Origin: Ignelater luminosus
Lineage: Eukaryota > Arthropoda > Insecta > Coleoptera > Elateridae
NCBI GenBank assembly: GCA_011009095.1
Contig: VTPC01090419.1
Location: 310,111 to 374,110, forward strand
Direction: 5' to 3'
Length of the DNA stretch: 64,000 bases
The notes below the pieces were generated by a model that saw nothing but the letters and a program-made list of their open reading frames with translations, was not told the origin of the DNA and did no database searches. Shown here one piece after another: positions 48,458-60,639 of the stretch (positions are counted from its first letter, which is position 1; each line of letters opens with the position of its first letter). A program made the position numbers and the translations under genes.

Positions 48458-48900
48458 GTTAACTTACTAGTTAAATGGAAACAGAAATTACTCATTATTC
48501 ACACTGTTTGCTATATAATAGCCCGACAATTTAAATTTGCAGGTGCAATTTAACGTACTGGTTAGAAATAGAAATTACAAATTACTCAAAGTGCTTGTTG
48601 TCTAGATTTCTCTCAATTTAGTACCATAATAGCTTAGTAGAGGCCATAATGAATTTCCTTGATTTTTCAGAATTTATGACGCCCGTTCCTATGAAGTTCC
48701 AAAATGTCAAAAAATCGCTTTTTAATTGTTTCTGTGATTAATAGCTGATTGTGGTTTCCTCTTTCACTATTTGATTAACAATATTTGAGTAGATGATAAT
48801 CGAATTACGCAGGCACAAGTCAACTTTACTTCTTAGGAACAGAAACTTCAAATTATTAAAATTACTAACTGTCTATGATTCAGTCTACTATAGATGAAAG
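48458..48900. repeat. Three diverged copies of a short unit
   Basis: Blocks starting near 48458, 48545 and 48820 share the order 'aactta-ct', 'gaaacagaaa-tt', 'caaatta', 'tgtcta'. Each is about 75-90 bp. The third lies about 270 bp from the second. Confidence 0.4.
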
Positions 48901-50388
48901 ACACCCTGTGCAAAGTTAGAAGTAGGCATTATTTTATAAATTGAGCCATTCTGTTATTTGGTTGACCTTGATCTTTGACATTCAAATTGAATACATTAAT
49001 AACAGTTTCCCCTGCTTGAAAATACTTTTTTTTTAGCAAATTTTGATCGTTTATTAGAAAGTCTTTTCTGGATTTTCTCACTGATTACCGTTACTCGTCA
49101 AAATTATCATTTTCATACCAACTCAAATCTTTTGAAAGAATCGACTTTCAAATTATTATACAGGTTTCAAATATACAATCTTCGTAATACAAAATTCTTT
49201 TCTGCTATCGCTATCAGCTGTAGTCGATATTATTAGTATAATCCGATTACATTTGCCTTTTCTAGATTGTTCACTTTTTTACAGAGAAATGATTTGGAAG
49301 TGAAAGCATTCTCATATATTATAAAATAATTATGAATTGATTACCAGTATAGCTTTTTTACAATTCTGTGCTATATTTTTGCTTCTGTAGTCGTCGATTG
49401 TTTAAAGAATAAGAATCTTACTCAACTCGTAGTTAACATTGCTAAAAGTATAATAAAAAAATAAATGGGAAAGATTCTCAAATCTAAGTGTTTGACAACC
49501 TATGATTTATGATTAATAATTTATCTTTCACGTTTTATCTAGTCTCTCTTATTCTTTATTCGGAGATTACGTTTCTCTTATTTTATGATGTGTAAAATAG
49601 CTGCGTTAAAGCATATGAAAATGGTTGCCTTACAGCAAACATTTGTTTTGAAATGCAGGAAAATTTGTTTCTGTCAACTTACTATGCATACTTTCCACGA
49701 GGTATTTGTCTGAAATATAAGTTATACATTTTATTGTTTTTATAAATTACTGCCGTATTTGCCATTGATTTATTTAGAAAAAATTTTAATTCCGTCTCCA
49801 AATATCTGAAATTTAAAAATGCATTACAACATAAATGCACTAACTCAAAATTAATTATTTCTTAAATTTAAGAATAACATTTCTAAAACAGTCTCCATTT
49901 GAAATTATTTTAATTCCATCTTTAACTTATTCAATTTGCATTTAACAACAGTTACACAGACATCAAAGCACTAGTAAAAGCAATTGCTTCGTCTTTGTAA
50001 TTCAAGTTCCTAACCACCTACACGTTGTTCAGTAGACTTACCCACATTATTTTAAGTAGGTATGCTTAGACTGAAATCGATTGGACAGATCAAATTACCA
50101 AGAGTGTTCTCCATCACCGTTCGATAGGTTTAATGAGGGTCTATTGTAGTAAGTATAGATATGACTTGTAGTGGTAATAGGAATCGGGATTTTCCCACCA
50201 ATACAAGGATGATGAAAGTTGTGCACGCGATTGCACATTTAAATAAAAAAATGAAGAGGTTACACTGTTTTATGATAGTTTTGAGATGTTATTAGTGTGA
50301 AGAGTTTGTTTCAAATTGTAATTTGGAATTTGTATCACTCACATTTTAAAATCTTTTAGAACAAATGTTCATGATAATTCCATGTATC

Positions 50389-50410
50389 ATTTATTTATTT
50401 ATTTATTTAT
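50389..50410. repeat. ATTT tetranucleotide run
   Basis: About five tandem ATTT units. On the minus strand it follows a roughly 200-bp mixed-composition block (50410-50610) like a TAAA tail. Confidence 0.7.
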
Positions 50411-53008
50411 GAAGAATGAAGACAGGCATGTATGGTAAAGTATATTTACTCGCATGTTGATTAAAGACTCATCAAACTGGCTATTGCCAGTAACGTAGCT
50501 AATCTATGTTAGAATGACGTAGGTATCCCATGTTCGCGAATTTCATCGCACCACAGCGTCCACCGTCTTAATTAGCATGAGCATGCAGTGCCAGCATCAA
50601 AGCTACCAGAAGTATTTCTAAAACAAACAGATTTTCAAGCACAGAACTATAAAACAAATATGAAAATTGCCAACAATTGACATGAGACAAACCAAATCAC
50701 ACAAAACAAACACTGCTAATGTTTCACAAAACAAAATGCACTTAACCTACAAAAAATTTTAAATTTCCAGGAAATAAATGCAACTGGACCTAGACATAAT
50801 AAGACAAAATAAGAGTGTTTAATTGCTTACCCGGGAATTAGAATGTTAAACAGTTCAAGTTCTATGAAAGGCAAACTTCAAAACGAGAGATGCTTTGAAG
50901 ATTGTTATCAAGTACATATACAGTTTGCACTTGCATTTGCGTTCATGCCAATAGCAATGTCAATTTGCTTAATTAGTATACCATCATTACATTAATGCAT
51001 TTTGAAAGAGACAAAAGGACCAATATCTTTAATAAAATAATATTTCTTGGTAAGTTAAAATAGACACGTCCGTTTGTATCAGCATTAGAATTCATATGCG
51101 CCGCTGCCAGACTTAGAAAAAAACAATCAAGTCAAATTATTTAAAATTGCATATTTCTGAATTTCAATTTTAATAGTTAAAAGTTACCTACTTACTTTGT
51201 AATAATTTTATAAGACCAGAAATAATTTCATAAAAAGTTAGGATAGTTTTGACATTTATCTATTGCATTTAAATTTTTTGTACCACTGCAATATAGATGT
51301 ACTGGATGTAAAAATCATTACTTAACACCCACAATTACCTTCGATTCTGACAAAAGTCTTAGTTTGAGACTATCAACTAAATTATGGCATTATCACTGCT
51401 TGACATATAACGTCATATTTTTTTAAATAGCACCCCCAGTTATCTTGCAATATATTTTATAGATATCACAAGCTCTTACAGAATCGAATGATACCCACAG
51501 TAGATGCACCAAATCCATGCAATTATGACTTACGTTTGCACAAATTTTCTAATAAATTTGCCTGTACCATTCAGTACCACATCTAAATTAATTAATCATA
51601 CAAAATTTGATAAATTTGTGATTATCATTCTCACGTGGCGGTAAACAATAAAATTCGATATCGATGATGTAATTCAGATTCTGAATGAACAAAAATAACC
51701 AGCTAAAAGACCGTAATAAAAGCAAACACTAATCTGTATTTATCGAAACAAAGCAAATACCTTCAATGGTATTTGTTCTAATTTTTAATTACTACACCCC
51801 AGGTTTTACGTGATTTCCATCCAGTATGAAATTTTGACGTATAACTCCTGATTAAGGACATTCCATAGACTCTTTTTTTCTTTTATTGAATTTCCACTTT
51901 GGAAAAAAGTTAATCGTTAAGCGTTTTAGTAATTTATTTACCCCAGAAATAACAATAACGGTAACACAGCTGTGAAAAAACTTGGTTATACATTTAGTTG
52001 GGTGTAAAATGAGTTTTTATTTTTAAAAACGTCTTTATTACGAAACGATCGATAGCCACAGCCACATAAACACATCTCCGTATGTATTTACTGTAACCAT
52101 AGCGCTTTACACTCTATAACACAATTTCTGTTTATCATACCTTTTCATCTGGAATAAATTGGGTTGATATAATGAATCATCACATGTGCTTCACAGCATC
52201 CTTCACTAACCAATTGTGTCTGAAGGTAAATTAGTACTTGATTTTTATTAGTAAATGGGATATACGTGCTGTTTCATGAATTAATAATTATATAAAGATA
52301 CATTTAAGGGGAAATTGTAGTAATAACTAGAGAGCTGTAGGCTTATTATAATTTCGCTAATAGTTACCTTTATGTACAGCGCGCAAAAGTTAAATTTTCC
52401 GTGAAACAATTCTTTGCACAATTAAATAACATTTTTTTCTGCTTATGTTAGGGGATGTTTGAACTGTTTAAATCTGTTCGTTAATTATAATGTGCAAACT
52501 TAGCTTTATTTTCCCAAAAATAACTAATCGATACAACTATCTTTCGCTACTATTTCTCATCTAAGTAGACAAGTAAGATCTATATCTGGTCATGAACTTT
52601 GTTAAAATCTTCAAATAGTTGGTTCTCTTTGAACTAAAAGTTTCTATTAATAGACCTTAATTCACATTTTAGGCCTTAATTGGTACCTACAGTTTCAGGA
52701 TTTTGCTACAATCGATAAAAAATGTTTGCAGTGGACATTCCAAATAATTTTCAAAACAATTGGAAGTTTTTGATACAAAGGTGTATGAAAATCCCGAACT
52801 TAAGTCTAAGATTGAGCAATTTTGTCTTAATAAACGCCAATCTAAGTCGTATCACAACTCGATAAGCCATTGACAATTAAGTCAAAAGGAACCTTGATCA
52901 TAAAGATGTTATCGAATATTCTTAAGTAAAAATACGTTTGATATTAAATTTAGATAAAACACGTAGCGGACGGTTTCTGTAATAATGGATAATAAAGAAA
53001 ACCATATA

Positions 53009-54301
53009 GGAGGGCGATTCAATAAGTACCCGTGTTAGAAATGAAGACACAATTTTTTTCAAAATTTTTTTTTATTTTTCAGCATAGTCTCCTTTTAGAA
53101 ATATACACTTCTCCCAACGTTTCTGCCATTTTTTTAACCCCTCCAAAAAATAGGATTTGTCGAACTCTCCAAAATACGCCTCTATCTCGGCGATGATTTC
53201 CTCGTTTGAGCTAAATTTTTTTCCCGCGAGCCATTTCTTCATGTTAGGAAACAAGAAAAAGTCGCAGGGAGCCAGATCGGGTGAATACGGGGGGTGCGGC
53301 AGCAATTCATAACGCAATCCATGCAGTTTGGCGGCGACAACTCCGGATGAATGTGCTGGTGCGTTATCGTGGTGAATCAGCACCTTCTTTTTCGCCAAAT
53401 GCGGCCGTGTCTCCTTCAGTTTTTTGTCGAAGCTGTGTAATAACTCACTGTAGTATTGTCCAGTGATCGTTCTTCCTTTTTCTAAAAAATCCATGAGGAT
53501 GACCCCGTTCGCATCCCAAAAAATCGTCGCCATGATCTTTCCGGCCGATGGAACCATCTTCGCCTTCTTTGGAGCAGATTCACCGGGAGAAATCCATTGT
53601 TTTGATTGTTGCTTAGTTTCTGGTGTGTAATGATGAATCCAGGTTTCATCAACGGTGACAACTCGACGCAAAAACTCCTTCGGATTTCGCTTAAATTGCT
53701 CCAAACACTGCTTCGAAGTTAACAGCCGCATCCGCTTGTTGTCCACCGTTAGCAATCACGGCACCCATCGCGCCGACAATTTTTTCATTGCCAACTTATC
53801 ATGTAAAATATTAATTGCCGTTCCGGTCGACACACCTACGGCCTCTGCTACTTCACGCACTTTCGTTCGTCGATCAACGAGAATCATGTCGTGGACTTTT
53901 TGAATGATTTCCTCGGTAACCACGTCTGCCGGGCATCCTGGTCGCTCCTCATCAAAAACGGATGTTTGCCCACGTTTAAATTCGTTGAACCCATATCTAA
54001 CTGTGGTCATAGATGGCGAAGTGTCCCCATAAACAGCATCCACCTTTGCTTTTATCTCCTCGCATTTTTTCCCATCCAAAAACAGAAGGGCGAATTACCG
54101 AACGATACTGCTCTTTTTCCATCTTAGCTAAAATCACGAAACACGTCTTACTCAAATGGCTGTCAAATCCAAACTAACCTATTAATCAGTCTGCAATTTG
54201 TTATACCGTCGTTTGATAGATGGCAGCACACGATGATAACACCAACTTCCCTCAGGAACGCCTTCTGTCGTCAAACACGGGTATTTACTGAACCGCCCTC
54301 G
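53009..54301 (-). mobile_element. mariner copy B
   Basis: 1293 bp, flanked by TA (53007-53008 and 54302-54303), with terminal repeats of the same family as copy A carrying a few changes ('ggagggcgattc' at the left). It is nearly identical to copy A along its length. Both are on the minus strand, about 5.5 kb apart, and their flanks are unrelated, so these are two insertions rather than a duplication. Confidence 0.95.
53072..54122 (-). pseudogene. mariner transposase, copy B, near-intact
   Basis: About 349 codons from the ATG at 54122 to a TAA at 53072. Only two breaks are visible: one extra base near 54088, which shifts the frame after about ten codons, and a stop after 'KLSARWVP' at 53756-53758. 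In copy A that codon is CGA; here it is TGA, a change that fits CpG decay. The rest is uninterrupted: HTH_48 region, second helix-turn-helix ('REVAEAVGVSTGTAINILHD'), and Asp residues in 'VTVDETWIHHY', 'HHDNAPAHSS' and 'YSPDLAPCDFFLF' (DD34D), ending 'WEKCIFLKGDYAEK'. It is inactive as it stands. Confidence 0.94.
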
Positions 54302-54303
54302 TA

Positions 54304-56040
54304 CAGATAGTTTAAACATCCCCAGCAGTTTACAAAGCAGTTGATGACTTTTGATACTTTATGCCACATCTTCATTTAATTAACTGTAACATGCTAAAAA
54401 ATTCTCTAGCAACACTAACCGGAATTATAAATACACAACTTTGTTTCTTAAAACAAAACCAAATTAGGTAGATGATAATAAATGTTTATAATATGACAGG
54501 AAGTATAAAATTAAAAGGAAATATAAAAAGCTTACCTCTTAAGTAAACAAATATCTCTGCAAAATTAATCCTGTGTATTCGCATGAAATAAATGACTAAG
54601 ATTCTGAATAAATTTACGCAAATAACTAGAAACGTACTGTTACAAATTATCCGACCGTTATCATTGTCTACGCGTACATAAACCATCAATGTCGTACCGT
54701 TATCAAACCGCTTCGCCTGCACGTCTTCCTGATTTCTTCCTAGCTCTCGTCACAATTCTTAATTCGAAGACAACCAAGTGAGAAGAACAAGACGCTTAGT
54801 CTGAAAACCGTCAAGTAGAGCATGGGGTAAGAACCATCTTCGCAAAAGCTACTGCAAGAATCGACCTATACCGTTTCGCTAATTAATTTATTGAACAGCA
54901 AGTCCTACCGATGACGTGAAGACGGACTACATTTGTCTGTCGTAGTAGTCTGCAAAAATCGAAAGAGATCCAATCGCGTTATGACATTCAGGAAGATAAT
55001 CTCTTTGCCGTACGACCTAAGTTCTGTTCCCAAATTGTGCATACTGGTACCGCAATAAACACGAGCAGTGGAAGACCTGGAAAGATTTAGAAGGCGACTT
55101 CTACTTACGAACCGACTATTGTATTAATCTAGAAACTCAAATCAGTCAATCGATTCAACGAAAGAAGTAATCCGTGGCAAACTCTGCATACGCTATTGCA
55201 CCATAACGGTAAGCTATCCGAAGCCCAGAAGTAGTACCGGTTACACAGAAATTTCTAGCCCGAATACCACCTTTAACTACGTAAAACCGACTATATGACC
55301 GTCGTTAATTTGTTAAAGGCAGCAAAAGAATTTGAACGAATTTACTGAAATATACCGTTCAGTGGCATCCGTTGTCCAAGCCCGTCGCGTCGCCCCAAAA
55401 CTGGTGGTAGTTTAGTCAACCTTACGAACAATTATTTAAAGAAAAGACAATTCCAGCGGTAAATGCGCCGTAACCAACCTCACCATAAAAGAGAATAAAT
55501 ACTTTACACCCTATACTCCTGCAGAACTGATTTTACTAGATGAAAATCAAGTAAAAACTTCAACAGTCTCCACTCGTCGTTTTGCCAGACATCTACCTTA
55601 CCGCAACCCCTTGTAAGGCAGCTAGTGACCGTCATCCGGACGTAAAACATAACACATAAAACCCACAAATTAAAAATAGACTTGCCACCGTCAACCTTTT
55701 TGAATTTCACCGAGAGGTTTCCGATCATTCGGTCAGTCCAATATTTCGTAGATACCACTGAAAGAAAATGTCGTAAAACAATCTTGATATTGTTAGATAA
55801 ATGATCGATAAAGTAATATTTAAAAAACATTTGACATAAATATAAATCTTCTAATTCAAATGAGTATGCCGGCTTATTGACCCGCATTTTCATCCTTCGG
55901 AAGTCTCTTTTCTACTTTATTAAAATTTAAACGCGATGAAATTTGCCAAAACACTTTAGATGAGAAGTCTACAAACACCATGCTTGAATTTTACTCAGTA
56001 GATCAGGGATGGGCAACCAGTACACCGAGTGTAAATTGGC
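54304..56040. other. Non-coding stretch with an unexplained, CpG-richer block
   Basis: Between about 54730 and 55900 the sequence has more CG dinucleotides and fewer A/T runs than its surroundings. It holds a 129-aa minus frame (55504-55893), the longest frame here that I cannot assign; it has no known motif. No splice-linked gene model could be supported. Confidence 0.4.
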
Positions 56041-57005
56041 CTGTACCTACCGGGGCATAGTAAATAGATGGGTAAGTAGAACGACTCTTTAAAAATCCTT
56101 TGTTCTTTTCAAACGCCGACCGATGACCTTGAAGTAATGGTTGGTGGCTAATACCGATATTTCGAACAGATGTCGCTACGCTAGTGTCAGCGGCGTGTGT
56201 AGATTTATTTATGAATTACTAGAAAGGCTACCATTGCATCTTCTGTTATTAAATTTAATTTTACCAAATTTATAATGGCATTGTATTAAATTAAAGAAAA
56301 TGATGTAAATCATGCACAAATATCCAAAGAAATCAAATTTATCACAATACATTTTAGATACATTATTGTTCTTGTACTCAAAAATCTATCCTTCAATGGT
56401 TACATTTAAATAAATCAGTAAATAAATTGGTTGTTTTTTTCATATTTATTACTTAGTAATTTATAAAAGAATTTATTTTATTACAAATGTTTCTTATAAT
56501 TTAATCTAAACTACCTACTCTATGTACATAAAAAAAATCTATTAAATAAACACGAAATTTGTAAGAAAACATTAACAGAGTCAATGCAAACACATTTTTT
56601 TTTACTTTATGTAATTGCAACAACAAACAACTAAAATATTTATTTTATAATAGCATTTTTAGAGTTAATTGGAAGTAACAAAACTTTTATTCCTTACCTT
56701 TGTTTATCACTGGGAAATTAAAAAAAATGCACGTTGAAAGTTTCATTATTGGCTTTACACCCCTTCACTACACAAATACTTTTACAACGCATAATTATTA
56801 AAAATAAAAGTAAAGGTAGTATAGTAGAAGTTCAGTTCCACGGTCACGGCACTGATCTAACCTCGCTCGGCCGCTGGCTCGTCGTTCGACCGCCGTGACA
56901 TCTATTATAGAAATGCGAACTGCCCTCCAACCTTCACGAGCTAGTTTCCTGCGTTTTTAAGAGTTGTTCTACTTCCCCATCTATATACTATGTACCGGGG
57001 CTAGT
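56041..57005. mobile_element. Non-autonomous element with inverted ends
   Basis: The left arm (about 56048-56095) and right arm (about 56955-57003) are imperfect reverse complements, sharing 'ccggg-catagta-atagatggg', 'aagtagaac-actctt' and 'aaaaa'. A weaker second block is also mirrored: 'atggttggtggc' near 56145 and, reversed, 'aaggttggagggc' near 56925. The core is AT-rich and has no coding remnant. Exact ends and target duplication are not clear. Confidence 0.6.
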
Positions 57006-59695
57006 TTGCTTAAACTTTCGCTTGTTTGCGAAATACAACAGTCGATCTTGGTCTGCTCACCTGTGGTTCTTCATGAGTCACTTATCTGTTATTATAGAAA
57101 TGAGCGTAGTTACCAAATGAATTGTCAGTATTCTAGCAAATTATAATGATAAATTGCAACTTTGTAAAATTATATTTGCATGGCATAAATATGCAATTAA
57201 GTAATATGATAATGTGGCATATTTTAAAAACTTCAACCGGGTTCGAATTAAGCTTTGTTTGCACTAGATGCTCAATTAATCAATGTTTTGTGTGCATGTA
57301 GCTCACAGGTATCTTTGAAAAGCTAATGAAAATCTTTCGTTTTGAGTTAGTTCTTCAGGTACATTTTGATAACTTATGTCGTGCGATGTTTCAAGTACAT
57401 TTCCGCATCCTTTTGGAAATCACTGTGACAGAGGATGTGTACTACAAACTTTAAGCATCTATAGTGTATTGGTCCCTGAATCGAACGTCATAAATTTCTT
57501 TTTTGCCTATTTGTAATGCTGAAAACATTTTTACCGTATTTGCTACCTGACTTTCTATCGATAATCAGAAATTTAAAGCTCTGCTTCAGCATTTTTGACC
57601 AACAACGGAAGATTGGGCATTGTACATAAACAAAAGTATTTTTGGCACAGGATACAAACGAGTAGAAATAAGCAACTCCAGCAGAGATTTTGATGGTTCA
57701 CAAGGAGAAGCATGAACGACTTTTGAATAGCCATGCCTAGGTCAACAAGACTTATTCAAATGACAACTTAATTGTTAGTTATTTTAAGGCTGAACGAAAT
57801 GGGGACTGGATTCTTAAGTTCAAGTCAATAATAAATAGTGCAGAACCGTTTGATTTATAAACAGATTTAACAAGAAAGCTGCAAAACTTGAGCTAAAAAC
57901 TTAAAAGCTTTAGTTTCTTTGGTATTTGGGATTAACATAAAGCACTTCAGTAGCAAAGTTTAATCTATGCCGGGCCTAATAAACTAGGTTCCATGACTTA
58001 ACAATTTGTATACTACAATACACCTTTAATACCTTATCAGGTTAATATTAAAACGGAAATATTTTGTTCAATTGTGACATTTATGTTTCTAAATTGCTTT
58101 TTAACTATTTTTAACGTTTACACGTTGGTGATTAAAAGTCTAACTTATTATCATTTACTGATATGAATTCTTGCTTATTTCCCAAGGGAGTCAATTGAGG
58201 CTAGTCCGGTGTATTTCAATAACTCTATCTTTTACTGTTTAAATATTGTAAGATCGAAATTATTTTAAATTAGGAAACGCCCAGGATGTAAAATGTAGTA
58301 ATACCAGGATTTTACAAAAAACAACCTTTAAATTAGAATTGAAAATAAAATCAGTATCTTAAACTTAAAGACATCCTGAACAATACAAAAGTAAAGATAA
58401 CAGAAAAACTGCGTTATTTAATTTGCAACTTGGTGTAAAAATAAATCCAGTTTAATGAAAAGGAAGTTTTAAAAAGCGCTCAACAGAGAAAAAAGTTTTT
58501 AAAACTTTTCTACCCTTTCGCATAATTTATGTAAAACGATATTTTGTTTAAAAACAATAGGTAAGAAGCGAGGAAAGCTTTTGTAGATGTTCAGTAACCA
58601 GAAGCTTCAACCTATAATATGAAGCATTGCTACCTCTCGTAATACTCCCCGTTAGAACTTTGTTACTCAGTTTTGTAAGTTACTTATATTAGATTCTTGA
58701 ATAAACTTCAACAAATCTCATTAAACTTTGCTAAATTCTGATTTACGACTTGTGTAATTATTGCAGCGTCATGATCATGGAAAATCTACTTTTTCTTTTA
58801 TAATTTTACAATTGTCTGAACCATTCTTCACAACAACACTTTCATATTACAAATTACTTTTGATTTTTCAAATTAGAATGTGCTAACTATAATCAGGTTA
58901 AATAGTTAAAGAGAGCAATTTATTTTTAAAATTAAAAATGATATACAGGATGGTTGTGGTTTTGCTTGTCATAACAATAACTTAGGTATTTGGTTTTAAA
59001 AATACAGCAAAAATGCAAAAGAAAACATTGATTAACGTCACCATTTACAAGTTCAGAGGAAAAAGAACCCCAATGTATGTATACAAGAACGGTGGTGTAT
59101 ATTTCTGAATATGCCATACACGGTCTCGTTTCCCTCACCATTATTTTGAATGTGGTCGCAATAAGCAGCAATAAGTGCTGCTCTCATGTTCTACTTCCCG
59201 TTTCCTTTATATTACATACCCTTGTGTCTTACCTGTGTTTTTATAATTACTCATTCTTGCGCTCTGAGCTATACCTATATCGTATATAACTGCGTTCCAC
59301 TTTCTGTTAAGTAGTACCTATTTAAAGTAGTATTTATGCGTTTCCTATATACGTTACGTTTCGAATTTTTCAAATTGCACTTTTCATTGCATTGTATTAC
59401 ACGCTGTACGTTAACGTTATTCATTCTAAAATGTCGCATTCATTGCCAGTCGCATTTCATGCTTCACTTCATTGCATACATTTTTGCTTTGCAGTGAAAC
59501 ATCATCTCCCACTTCTATAAAATTGCCAATTTTTTGTTTAGAGTATGACAGTTATGAAACCCGACAAAAACTCCTTTGCTGTATATTATTTGTGATACAT
59601 TTGAAAATAATCAAAATTAGGTTAATTAGATTGCACTTTATGATGTTCTTTACATATAAACATGAAACATTGATTAGAGACAGATTTTGTTAAAA
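57006..59695. other. AT-rich non-coding stretch
   Basis: No recognisable gene. 'gatatacaggatgg' near 58940 resembles the TACAGGGTG ends common on insect DNA elements, and 58940-59170 has a more mixed composition, but no partner end was found. Confidence 0.5.
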
Positions 59696-59699
59696 ATGA

Positions 59700-59830
59700 T
59701 TTTATATAGAAACAATAGGATCCAGAATTGAACCTTGTGGAACATCATTTGACGTTTTACATTGCTGATTCATTACAAACAATTGTGAACTGTGTATAAT
59801 CTGGTTACAGTAAACATTTCACAAACTGGG
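59700..59830 (-). pseudogene. Jockey-like reverse transcriptase scrap
   Basis: On the minus strand a short stretch reads 'SNDVPQGSILDPIVSI', matching the 'SGVPQGS-LGP-LF' block that follows the catalytic region's first half in Jockey/CR1-type reverse transcriptases. Nothing clear lies on either side. The evidence is a single motif. Confidence 0.4.
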
Positions 59831-60639
59831 GGCCTAGTGTAAGAAGAAAAACGTTGAACAGTAGGCCACTTTAGGCAAAAAGGCCTCCTTAAGCTTCCTG
59901 TTGTATACTGAAGTCACAAATAATTAAGGTATTGCCTATCTTGATAATTACGTTGAACTCCGTGTTTTTTCATTCTATGGTCTTGCCTCCGTTACACAGA
60001 CAATAAAGTAATGGTTGTGAATTCTAGATGGGTTCTCGATTTCCTTGTGATTATAAGCAGTGGGAACAGTAGAATATTCTGTTTAAAAAGTAGAGCTTTG
60101 AAGAAATCAAAAATAGAGGTATTCGGAAATGGCGATGGCGTGAGTGTAAACCATTTCGGGCAGTAGATTCGGTTTTTTTACAGAACGGCCATTGTATGAT
60201 AACAAGACTCAAACTCAAGGTGTCAAAGAACGTTCTGATTCCTACATTAGAATTTTTCTATGCGTGGCTAAGAATTACTATTTTGGAATGAACACTGTTA
60301 TAGAATGATCAGTTCTTGATGGGGCTTCAGGTGGGCCATGCACAGACATCTTTTTAGTTCAAATATATTCTCTGCCTCCATCTCCATGAATTGTTACGAG
60401 GTTCTTAGATAGACGAAAAACTGATTGGACCTTATAATAGTAAATTCCTCTTTCAATATTAAGTTAGCTGCATAAGTGCCATCGTACCGATTCTGTAATG
60501 CAGAGGAAATAATTGCTTCTATATATGCGTTGAAGTTAAATTGAGTATTGCAATGAATATACGAGTTCTTAATGCTACCGACTCTTTTTAGCAACGAACG
60601 TGTTATTCATTTTATAGTTAAAGATAGCATTTCGCCTAG
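59831..60639. other. Non-coding stretch, possibly more decayed retroelement
   Basis: Mixed composition at 59831-60200 without a readable motif. Chance frames beyond that. Confidence 0.5.

Larger units (their letters stand above)
47493..53006. other. Long AT-rich stretch without a gene
   Basis: No open frame above 60 codons and no recognisable protein remnant in 5.5 kb. A degenerate repeat (48458-48900) and a tetranucleotide run with an adjoining block (50389-50610) are noted separately. Confidence 0.6.
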
